Source of the DNA: Acidobacteriota bacterium
GTDB taxonomy: Bacteria; Acidobacteriota; Blastocatellia; Pyrinomonadales; Pyrinomonadaceae
Assembly (NCBI GenBank): GCA_029777145.1
Contig: JAKOSS010000726.1
Coordinates: 1-5,545 of the forward strand
Reading direction: 5' to 3'
DNA: 5,545 nucleotides
A program made the translations under genes and the position numbers. Of the stretch, positions 1-5,092 are shown one piece after another. The notes beneath the pieces were generated by a model, which saw only the letters and a list, made by a program, of their open reading frames with translations, was not told the origin of the DNA and searched no databases. Within the stretch, counting starts at the first letter, position 1. Every line of letters starts with the position of its first letter.

Positions 1-1
1 G

Positions 2-271
2 ACGATCCGCGACGAATTCAAGCGACGCATCGTCGAATCGGTCTACAAACCGTACGCGAAGAAGCTTAACTGCCGGACGCCGACAGTCGTCCTCGCCGAC
101 CGCGGCACATCATTCATCGTCCGCATCGCCGAGGATCAAACCGAGATCGTCGTTTCCGACGGCTCGGTTGAGATCGAACACCGGATCACCGGCAAACGGA
201 TCGTCGTCGGCGCGGGATTTCGGGTCTACGCCCTTGCATCCGGGTTTTCGGAGATAACGAAGATCAACTGA
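2..271 (+). CDS. FecR-domain protein, C-terminal fragment
   Basis: The reading frame is open from the window edge to TGA at 269-271, giving the last 89 residues of a protein whose start lies outside the window. The fragment contains the segment TPTVVLADRGTSFIV (fragment residues 26-40), which resembles the conserved TPTAVxxVRGTEF core of FecR-like beta domains. It is followed by short alternating hydrophobic strands ending in AGFRVYALASG, as in FecR domains where an Ala-Gly turn closes the fold. FecR domains are usually periplasmic or surface parts of envelope proteins. In FecR itself the domain relays a signal from an outer-membrane receptor to a sigma factor, but many bacteria use it as a general extracytoplasmic module. 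Neither a sigma factor nor a TonB receptor is visible here, so a signalling role is not shown. The next gene starts 9 bases downstream, consistent with one operon. The frame and coding nature are clear; the FecR assignment rests on a short motif. Confidence 0.7.
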   Translation, partial: TIRDEFKRRIVESVYKPYAKKLNCRTPTVVLADRGTSFIVRIAEDQTEIVVSDGSVEIEHRITGKRIVVGAGFRVYALASGFSEITKIN

Positions 272-276
272 GAGGT
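269..276 (+). promoter_or_regulatory. Stop codon fused to Shine-Dalgarno (TGAGAGGT)
   Basis: The TGA stop of the FecR-domain gene is the first part of TGAGAGGT, a purine-rich Shine-Dalgarno that sits four bases before the ATG at 281. It fixes the start of the next gene and suggests translational coupling, because a terminating ribosome would sit on the initiation site. The same octamer occurs at the next junction. Confidence 0.65.
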
Positions 277-280
277 CGCC

Positions 281-1267
281 ATGAAAAGGACAAGAATCTC
301 GATCGTCGCCGTTTTCATCCTTTCGATCATCGGTTCGGCGTTCGCTCAGACGGGCAAGATCGACTGCGAATCGACGCGTCGAGCCTGGGCCGCAGACACG
401 AGCCTTCCGGCCCGCTACAAGAACTGCACCTGCGAACGGTCCGACGCTCTTCCGGTATGCGCGGGAGACGATAGCGAACAGGTAACGACGCAGAACACGA
501 ACGTGAACCGGCCGGCACGTCAGTTCGATCTCGCGGCTGAGAACCGCATCCGCGCGGAGGCCGACCGCCGCGCCGATGAACAGCGGTTTGTCGCGGCGAA
601 AAGCAAGCTGCTTCAAATGCTGAAGCCGTTCGATTACGCGTCGGTCGTTGGAGACGATCCTTACCGGGCGAATTTCGCGACTCGTTTGCGGCAATTGAAC
701 TGCAGTGCATCCTGGGCGCTCAAGGCGCTGCGTGCGGCCCAGGGAGCCGGATCGACGCTGAACACGAAACCGGATGATGCGCTCGACCAGGCCTCGGCAA
801 TGTTGAACATGGCCTTTGGCGGTGCGGGCGGCGAACCGTTGAGCGGATGCGCCGAGGTCAGGATCTTCGTTCCGGAAAACCCGACGATCGTTGAAGCGGA
901 TCCGCAATTCAAATTTTACCGGCGAGTCGTTTCCGATGCGGGGAAGTTGGTCAAGGAAGTTGCCGAGGCGAAGCGGACGACCGTTAAGATCGTTTCGGAA
1001 AGAAACGCCAACAAGACCGAGACCGACAATAACCTTCGAGAGATCGCGCGGCTCAAACGCCTTCCGCGGAACACGACGAACCGTCAGGAGATTCAGAAGA
1101 TCGAGTCGGCCAATTCCGATCTCGCGAGGCGCGCGGCCGAGCTTCAGCGACAAGCAGATGAGCTGGCGGCTGCGTCCGTCGATCAGCGAAAACGTATCGA
1201 CGAACTCGAAAGAAAATTCGAGGCCGTAACCGCGGACGGTTCAAGGGCCGGAGAGTTTCTCGATTGA
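281..1267 (+). CDS. Secreted cysteine-containing coiled-coil protein, function unknown
   Basis: This encodes 328 residues that I do not recognise as a named family. The N terminus is a standard Sec signal peptide: MKRTR, a hydrophobic core at about residues 6-18, and a likely signal peptidase I cut after AFA (residue 22), so the product should be periplasmic or exported. The mature protein has six cysteines, at 29, 49, 51, 60, 141 and 190. Four lie in the first 40 mature residues, which suggests a small disulfide-bonded or metal-binding head. Residues about 85-115 are charged and helical. Residues about 140-180 look like an alpha-helical hairpin. From about 215 to 315 the sequence is heptad-like and rich in Glu, Lys, Arg and Ala, so a long coiled coil is likely. 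No transmembrane helix follows the signal peptide and no lipobox is present. The ATG at 281 is supported by the signal peptide and the Shine-Dalgarno. Tight spacing on both sides suggests it works with its neighbours at the envelope. Confidence 0.88.
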   Translation: MKRTRISIVAVFILSIIGSAFAQTGKIDCESTRRAWAADTSLPARYKNCTCERSDALPVCAGDDSEQVTTQNTNVNRPARQFDLAAENRIRAEADRRADEQRFVAAKSKLLQMLKPFDYASVVGDDPYRANFATRLRQLNCSASWALKALRAAQGAGSTLNTKPDDALDQASAMLNMAFGGAGGEPLSGCAEVRIFVPENPTIVEADPQFKFYRRVVSDAGKLVKEVAEAKRTTVKIVSERNANKTETDNNLREIARLKRLPRNTTNRQEIQKIESANSDLARRAAELQRQADELAAASVDQRKRIDELERKFEAVTADGSRAGEFLD

Positions 1268-1272
1268 GAGGT
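1265..1272 (+). promoter_or_regulatory. Second stop/Shine-Dalgarno fusion (TGAGAGGT)
   Basis: The TGA ending the coiled-coil gene (1265-1267) begins another TGAGAGGT, continued by GAG, five bases before the ATG at 1278. It supports that start and repeats the arrangement at 269-276, pointing to coupled translation of the three genes. Confidence 0.65.
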
Positions 1273-1277
1273 GAGAC

Positions 1278-3641
1278 ATGAAACGACTTGTGTTGGCAGT
1301 TTTTCTGATCTTCGTCGGCGCGGGTTCGGTTTCCGCCCAACAGATCTCGGCGATCGCCCGGCAGCATTTCGATCGCGGTCTTGAACTCTCGCGCAGTGCG
1401 TCGAAACCGGTTGATCTTGATTCGGCAATCGGCGAATTTCGGGCGGTATTGGCTTCGGAGCCCAAGTTCGCGCTTGCCTGGTACAACCTCGGACTCGTTC
1501 AGGACGCGGCCGGCAGGTATCGCGAGGCGGCGACGAGTCTTCGGCGTTATCTGGGGCTGAGTCCGGGCGCTTCGGACCGACGCGAAACACGCACGCTCAT
1601 TGCGGAAATTCAGGCGAAGGCCGATCGTTCCTTTTCGAATCAGGAGATCGGATACGTTTTGGAAGGATTGCTGGCTCGACGCTATGGATGCAACTCATTC
1701 GGCGTGGTTAAACGCGATTCCGCGGGCAATCTGCTCGCACGGACGCGAATTTTGTACTATCAGGGCCCGGGCCGGTCCGTTCTCGAACAGTTCGACCGTC
1801 TCGAACTGCACGGCCCGAGGGTACGGCTGCTTTCTGTCATGGACATCTGCGATCCCGCAAATCCCGGGAGTTGCCCGCGTTTGATCGAAACTACGATTGA
1901 AATCCTCTCGCGCACGAAAGCGAATCTGGTCGAATCGATCAGCTCTTCGACGGGCGCCGTCTCGATCGCGCCGATGCGGACCGAGTGCGTGCTTGAATCG
2001 CCCGAACCCGTTTACGGTCCGCTGAATCGACTGGATAACTGGGATATGACGCCGCTTCACCATGCGGTCGAAGACAAGAACTACGCCGAGATCGGTCGAT
2101 TGGTCGGGACCGGCGCGGATCCTGACCGAAGCGCGGTCAACCGGGGAACGCCGCTCGATTTCGCGATCCTCCGCGGTGACCTCAGGGCCGTTGAAGCGCT
2201 GCTCGCGGCGGGCGCCAATCCGGATGCACGGGACAAGTCCGGATCGACTCCTTTCCGGAAAGCGTTCGGCCGATGGGAGATTGTCAAACGGATGCTCGAA
2301 TACGGTGCCGATCCAACACAACGGTCAGACAACGGCTTTACATTGCTCCACGAGTACTCGTTGGCACAGGCGCCATCGATCGCCGAACTCCTGATCACGT
2401 ACGGCGCCGATCCGTCGGCAAAGGCGCTAGACGGGCGAACGCCGCTACACGTGCTGGCCAACGTCGACCACGGCGAGGATCTGGCGAGACTGTTGATCGC
2501 CAAGGGCGCCAGCCCGAATGTGCCCGAAAGGAACGGCGTGACGCCAACCGCCGCCGCTCTGGCGAACGGCAAACTGGGGCTCGTTTCGCTCTTTCTTGCC
2601 AAAGGCGCCAACGTCAACGAACGCGACCGCTTTGGGAATCCGCTGGTCTTTCAGGCGGTCGATAGCGGAAGTGCCGACGCCGTCAAATTGCTGATCGCGG
2701 CCGGCGCGGACCTCCGCGCTCTTGGATCCTCCAACCGCATGATCCTGCAGGCGGCGATCGGCAGTTACGTGAAAGATCCGTTGCCGGTGATCGAAGCTCT
2801 GATCGATGCCGGCGTCGCGATCGACAAGCCAGACGCACTCGGGATCGCTCCGATCGCCCGAGCGGCGGACGACGGAAAACTCGAGATCGTCCGTCTGCTG
2901 CTTCGTCGCGGCGCCGATCCGGACATCGCCGATCCTACCTTGCGCCGGACTGCGCTTCATCGCGCGGCCGAACGCGGCCGGCTCGACATCGTCAAAGCGC
3001 TTCTCGAGGGCGGAGCGAATCCGAACGTTCGCGACTTTTCGGGCCGAACGCCGGCGGAACTCGCCGATCAAGGCAAATTCACCGAGATCGCCGCATTTTT
3101 CACGAAATTCGAGGTCGCACCGTTCAACGAGGAATTCGACCGCAAGAACGGCTGGTCGACCGGAAACGACGGTGAGATCAGATTCTTCATCGAGAACGGC
3201 AAGTTCGTCATCGATCAACCCGTCCAAGGCCTTAACTGGCACTACTATTCCAACCACTCGATCGATTCAAGCCGCGACTTCACGCTCGAAGCGAAGTTCA
3301 GATTCGTCTCGGGCGATGCGAACAACTTCTACGGATTGATCTGGGCGCGGACCGATGCGTCGAATTATCTCTTTTTCGGTGTCACTCCGAGCGGACAGAT
3401 CGGTTTCAGAAAATGGACCGGACAGTGGATCGAGGTCGCCAACAAACCGTCGGTCGCCGTCAAAAAAGGCAACTCCGAGAATGTGCTCACGGTGCGGCGG
3501 AACGGTGCCGATTATATTTTCCTCGTCAACGGCGTCGAGGTTGCGAAGGCACCGTTCGAGCCGTTCACCGGCCGTCTCGGATTTCACGTCAATCACTTCA
3601 TGCGAGTCGAAGTCGATTGGATCCGGCTTTCTAATCCATGA
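1278..3641 (+). CDS. Secreted TPR/ankyrin-repeat protein with C-terminal concanavalin-like domain
   Basis: This is a 787-residue multidomain protein. Residues 1-20 are a Sec signal peptide (MKRLVLAVF, likely cut after SVSA). Residues about 22-110 form one or two TPR units; the clearest is ALAWYNLGLVQDAAGRYREA from residue 65. Residues about 112-250 are unrecognised and hold all four cysteines of the protein (138, 191, 199, 237). From about residue 256 to 611 there are some ten ankyrin repeats with the usual TPLHxA, hydrophobic LL and GADPN/GANPN turns, the last a degenerate cap. Residues about 616-787 are rich in beta strands and aromatic residues (FNEEFD, LEAKFRF, YGLIWAR, GRLGFHV) and resemble the concanavalin/LamG-like jelly roll seen in DUF1080-type proteins. 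No catalytic residues can be assigned, so ligand or glycan binding is the safer guess. TPR and ankyrin modules bind proteins, so the product is probably a periplasmic or surface scaffold. It is the last gene of the tight run. Architecture is confident; role is unknown. Confidence 0.9.
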   Translation: MKRLVLAVFLIFVGAGSVSAQQISAIARQHFDRGLELSRSASKPVDLDSAIGEFRAVLASEPKFALAWYNLGLVQDAAGRYREAATSLRRYLGLSPGASDRRETRTLIAEIQAKADRSFSNQEIGYVLEGLLARRYGCNSFGVVKRDSAGNLLARTRILYYQGPGRSVLEQFDRLELHGPRVRLLSVMDICDPANPGSCPRLIETTIEILSRTKANLVESISSSTGAVSIAPMRTECVLESPEPVYGPLNRLDNWDMTPLHHAVEDKNYAEIGRLVGTGADPDRSAVNRGTPLDFAILRGDLRAVEALLAAGANPDARDKSGSTPFRKAFGRWEIVKRMLEYGADPTQRSDNGFTLLHEYSLAQAPSIAELLITYGADPSAKALDGRTPLHVLANVDHGEDLARLLIAKGASPNVPERNGVTPTAAALANGKLGLVSLFLAKGANVNERDRFGNPLVFQAVDSGSADAVKLLIAAGADLRALGSSNRMILQAAIGSYVKDPLPVIEALIDAGVAIDKPDALGIAPIARAADDGKLEIVRLLLRRGADPDIADPTLRRTALHRAAERGRLDIVKALLEGGANPNVRDFSGRTPAELADQGKFTEIAAFFTKFEVAPFNEEFDRKNGWSTGNDGEIRFFIENGKFVIDQPVQGLNWHYYSNHSIDSSRDFTLEAKFRFVSGDANNFYGLIWARTDASNYLFFGVTPSGQIGFRKWTGQWIEVANKPSVAVKKGNSENVLTVRRNGADYIFLVNGVEVAKAPFEPFTGRLGFHVNHFMRVEVDWIRLSNP
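2043..3110 (+). repeat. Ankyrin repeat array (protein-level, about 10-11 units)
   Basis: Within the large secreted protein, units of about 30-36 residues recur from residue 256 to 611. The better-conserved ones start with GxTPLHxA or a variant and end with LLxxGADPNxxD. Good examples begin at residues 256 (DMTPLHHAV) and 290 (GTPLDFAI), and near the end of the array (RRTALHRAAERGRLDIV). Units around LGSSNRMILQAAIGSY and GIAPIARAADDG are more diverged. The DNA repeats are not near-identical, so this is an old array under protein-level constraint rather than a recent tandem expansion. Confidence 0.88.
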
Positions 3642-3663
3642 GTTACGGCCGTGGTCAGTCGGA

Positions 3664-3672
3664 TGTTAATAT
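3664..3672 (+). promoter_or_regulatory. Candidate extended -10 promoter for the TyrA gene
   Basis: TGTTAATAT matches the extended -10 pattern TGnTATAAT, with TG plus 4 of 6 hexamer bases. Transcription would begin about seven bases after it, near 3679, only about three bases before the ATG at 3682. No good -35 box is visible, which is tolerated for extended -10 promoters. Without start-site data this is a candidate only. Confidence 0.35.
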
Positions 3673-3681
3673 CGCTTCGAC

Positions 3682-4428
3682 ATGGAATTGGGAATAATCG
3701 GGTTCGGGCAGTTCGGGCAATTCACGGCAGCGCATCTGAAAGAACATTTCGAAGTCGTGGTTTGCGACTCCGCCGATCGGTCGGCTGAAGCGGCTGATAT
3801 CGGCGTCGGCTGGGCGGATTTGAAGCGGGTTGCGAATTGCGGGACAGTCGTTTTTGCGGTTCCGCTGTCTGCGCTCGACGGCGTCACGAAAGCCGCCGCG
3901 CCGCTTCTCAAACCCGGAACGCTTTGCCTCGACGTATGTTCGGTAAAGATCGAGCCGGTCCGGACCATGCTCGAGACGCTTCCTGAGTCGGTTGAGATCA
4001 TCGGCACGCATCCGCTGTTCGGCCCGCAGAGCGGCCGCGAGGGGATCGACGGTATGCGCGTCGCCGTTTGTCCGGTCCGGACGACGCGAACGGAATCGGT
4101 CAAGAAATTTCTGTCTGATTCGCTGAACTTGAGGGTTTTCGAAAAGTCGCCCGAGGAACACGACCGCGAAATGGCGCATGTCCAGGCATTGACGCATTTC
4201 GTCGCGCGGGCGCTGGACGAACTGCATGTCGAGGGTTCGGAACTCGCGACGGTTTCCTACGACGAACTGATGCGCGCGGCGCGGCTTGTCAGCGAGGACT
4301 CGTGGGAATTGTTCAGGACGATCCAGCAGGGAAATCCATACGCCGAAGCGAAAAGACGCGATTTCGTCGCGAAGCTGATCGAGATCGAAAATCGGGTCAC
4401 GGCGGAGTCAAAATCGTCGAAATCGTGA
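3682..4428 (+). CDS. tyrA: Prephenate/arogenate dehydrogenase (TyrA family)
   Basis: This 248-residue cytoplasmic enzyme is predicted to oxidatively decarboxylate prephenate (or arogenate) in tyrosine biosynthesis using NAD(P)+. The N-terminal Rossmann fold shows GFGQFG at residues 7-12 (GxGxxG). An acidic D29 at the end of the second strand suggests NAD rather than NADP. DVCSVK (84-89) matches the family's substrate-side DxxSVK segment. THPLFGPQSG (109-118) is the family signature, with H110 matching the catalytic histidine of HPMFGP in known TyrA enzymes. QALTHF (168-173) is the conserved motif of the helical domain. The product is short compared with the roughly 280 residues of monofunctional cyanobacterial enzymes, has no chorismate mutase or ACT domain, and ends soon after the last core helix. 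The start is forced: an in-frame TAA lies five codons upstream (3667-3669) and no alternative start codon lies between. No Shine-Dalgarno is seen. No other aromatic pathway gene is in the window. Confidence 0.9.
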   Translation: MELGIIGFGQFGQFTAAHLKEHFEVVVCDSADRSAEAADIGVGWADLKRVANCGTVVFAVPLSALDGVTKAAAPLLKPGTLCLDVCSVKIEPVRTMLETLPESVEIIGTHPLFGPQSGREGIDGMRVAVCPVRTTRTESVKKFLSDSLNLRVFEKSPEEHDREMAHVQALTHFVARALDELHVEGSELATVSYDELMRAARLVSEDSWELFRTIQQGNPYAEAKRRDFVAKLIEIENRVTAESKSSKS

Positions 4429-4453
4429 TCCTGAGTTTGCGCTCTGCCTTCAA

Positions 4454-4481
4454 AAGGGTAATCATTTGGAAGTTAACCCTT
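4454..4481 (+). terminator. Weak hairpin, possible terminator after the TyrA gene
   Basis: AAGGGT (4454-4459) pairs with ACCCTT (4476-4481) around a 16-base loop, 25 bases after the TyrA stop. It is followed by a pyrimidine-rich TCTCTT rather than a clean U tract. The stem is only 6 bp and the loop large, so termination would be inefficient at best. Confidence 0.3.
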
Positions 4482-4486
4482 CTCTT

Positions 4487-4503
4487 GCATCGCGTTTTGA
4501 TGC
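4487..4503 (+). promoter_or_regulatory. Small inverted repeat GCATC-n7-GATGC
   Basis: GCATC (4487-4491) and GATGC (4499-4503) are perfect inverted repeats separated by seven bases. They could form a 5-bp hairpin or serve as a dyad operator upstream of the RRM gene. There is no independent support for either. Confidence 0.25.
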
Positions 4504-4654
4504 CTCGTCCAAGACGGTATTGGATAGTTCGAGCGAGCAGGCAGGCCCATAATTACAGAAGTCGCTCTTGTTTGATGAGCATCCGAAACCCGATTCTTCG
4601 CAGGCTGACCGTTTTCCTCTGAAGTCCAACTCGATTCGATACTTCTTTTGATTC

Positions 4655-4668
4655 GCCCCCTTTGGGGC
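4655..4668 (+). promoter_or_regulatory. GC-rich hairpin just upstream of the RRM ribosome binding site
   Basis: GCCCC (4655-4659) pairs with GGGGC (4664-4668) across a CTTT loop, giving a compact 5-bp all-GC stem in an otherwise AT-rich leader. It ends 13 bases before the ATG and directly abuts the weak Shine-Dalgarno AAGTGAG (4669-4675). It could stack beside the ribosome site and affect initiation. Confidence 0.45.
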
Positions 4669-4681
4669 AAGTGAGAATAAT

Positions 4682-5035
4682 ATGTCAACGAAAATTTATG
4701 TAGGAAACCTGTCGTTCAATACGTCGTCGGGCGACCTCGAAACAGCATTTGGTGAATATGGAACAGTCGAGTCGGCAAACGTTATCGAAGACCGGGAAAC
4801 GGGCAGATCGCGCGGATTCGGGTTTGTCGAGATGTCGAGCGGCGCCGAGGCAGCGCAGGCGATTTCCGAAATGAACGGAAAAGAACTTGACGGCCGTGAG
4901 TTGACCGTCAACGAAGCGCGTCCCCGTGAAAACGGCGGCAATCGCGGCGGCGGTGGCGGCCGCGGCGGATATGGCGGCGGCAATCGCGGCGGCGGCGGCG
5001 GACGCGGCGGCTACGGCGGCGGTTCACGCTGGTAA
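4682..5035 (+). CDS. RRM-type RNA-binding protein with glycine-rich tail
   Basis: This 117-residue cytoplasmic protein has a single RNA recognition motif at residues about 3-80. RNP2 is IYVGNL (5-10) and RNP1 is RGFGFVEM (44-51), with aromatic residues at Y6, F46 and F48 that normally stack on RNA bases. After the domain (TVNEARPRE, 75-83) comes a tail of Gly, Arg, Asn and Tyr: two identical 14-residue units, NRGGGGGRGGYGGG, at 87-100 and 101-114, then SRW. The layout matches the small cyanobacterial Rbp proteins, several of which are cold-induced, and plant glycine-rich RNA-binding proteins. The expected role is single-stranded RNA binding, perhaps RNA chaperoning or mRNA stability. The ATG at 4682 is preceded by AAGTGAG, a modest Shine-Dalgarno. 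The gene seems monocistronic, with a long leader before it and a strong terminator after it. No specific RNA target can be named. Confidence 0.93.
   Translation: MSTKIYVGNLSFNTSSGDLETAFGEYGTVESANVIEDRETGRSRGFGFVEMSSGAEAAQAISEMNGKELDGRELTVNEARPRENGGNRGGGGGRGGYGGGNRGGGGGRGGYGGGSRW
4940..5023 (+). repeat. Two-copy 42-base tandem repeat in the glycine-rich tail
   Basis: Units 4940-4981 and 4982-5023 encode the same 14 residues. They differ at five positions, all third codon positions and all synonymous (codons 5, 7, 10, 11 and 14 of the unit). Confidence 0.9.
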
Positions 5036-5057
5036 CAGGCGAATCGAATGCAAGAAC

Positions 5058-5092
5058 AGGGCCCTGAGAGAAATCTCGGGGCCTTATTTATT
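5058..5092 (+). terminator. Strong rho-independent terminator, probably bidirectional
   Basis: A stem of about 12 bp (5058-5069 with 5074-5085, including two G-U pairs) is capped by a GAAA tetraloop and followed on the plus strand by a T-rich run (TTATTTATT, 5084-5092). It begins 22 bases after the RRM stop. Read on the minus strand, the stem is followed by TGTTCTTG, a poorer U tract, so it may also terminate the convergent membrane-protein gene, whose TAA (5086-5084) lies in the stem base. Confidence 0.88.

Larger units (their letters stand above)
4429..4681 (+). other. Non-coding leader/intergenic region before the RRM gene
   Basis: These 253 bases between the TyrA stop and the RRM start hold no convincing gene. 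The stretch is visibly richer in A and T than the flanking genes and frames through it lack coding character. It contains several short inverted repeats: 4454-4481, 4487-4503, GAGCGA/TCGCTC at 4531-4536 and 4562-4567, GAAGT/ACTTC at 4621-4625 and 4641-4645, and 4655-4668. A possible -10 box, CATAAT, lies at 4548-4553, without a clear -35; if real, the mRNA leader would be about 120 bases. A long structured leader would suit an RNA-binding protein gene under temperature control or self-regulation, but that is inference. Confidence 0.55.

Noticed and set aside
110..1153. Long minus-strand open frame (347 codons) opposite the FecR and coiled-coil genes
   Set aside because: It is antisense to a gene with a signal peptide and a good Shine-Dalgarno. 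It is Arg-rich without domain pattern and crosses a gene junction, as expected for a GC-rich shadow frame.
2445..3257. Minus-strand open frame of 270 codons opposite the ankyrin array
   Set aside because: The plus strand here encodes unmistakable ankyrin repeats. The antisense frame has no recognisable domain or start signals.
1..3641. Frequent GATCG/CGATC words, considered as DNA uptake or methylation-related repeats
   Set aside because: They fall mostly in coding frames as ATC (Ile) or GAT (Asp) followed by G- or C-starting codons, so codon choice explains them; no spacing pattern was seen.
3645..3652. Palindrome ACGGCCGT between the ankyrin gene and tyrA, considered as operator or terminator
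   Set aside because: It is only 8 bases with no loop and no following T tract; such GC palindromes are common by chance here.
3703..3720. Tandem 9-base repeat (TTCGGGCAG/A) at the start of tyrA
   Set aside because: It is explained by the GFGQFGQF codons of the nucleotide-binding motif.
4302..4622. Plus-strand frame overlapping the TyrA end and running into the intergenic region
   Set aside because: It overlaps TyrA in another frame, is rich in Arg and Ile without pattern, and has no ribosome site; the region looks non-coding.
4473..4688. Minus-strand small frame covering the RRM leader
   Set aside because: It has low-complexity, uncharacteristic composition, no Shine-Dalgarno, and overlaps the start of the RRM gene.
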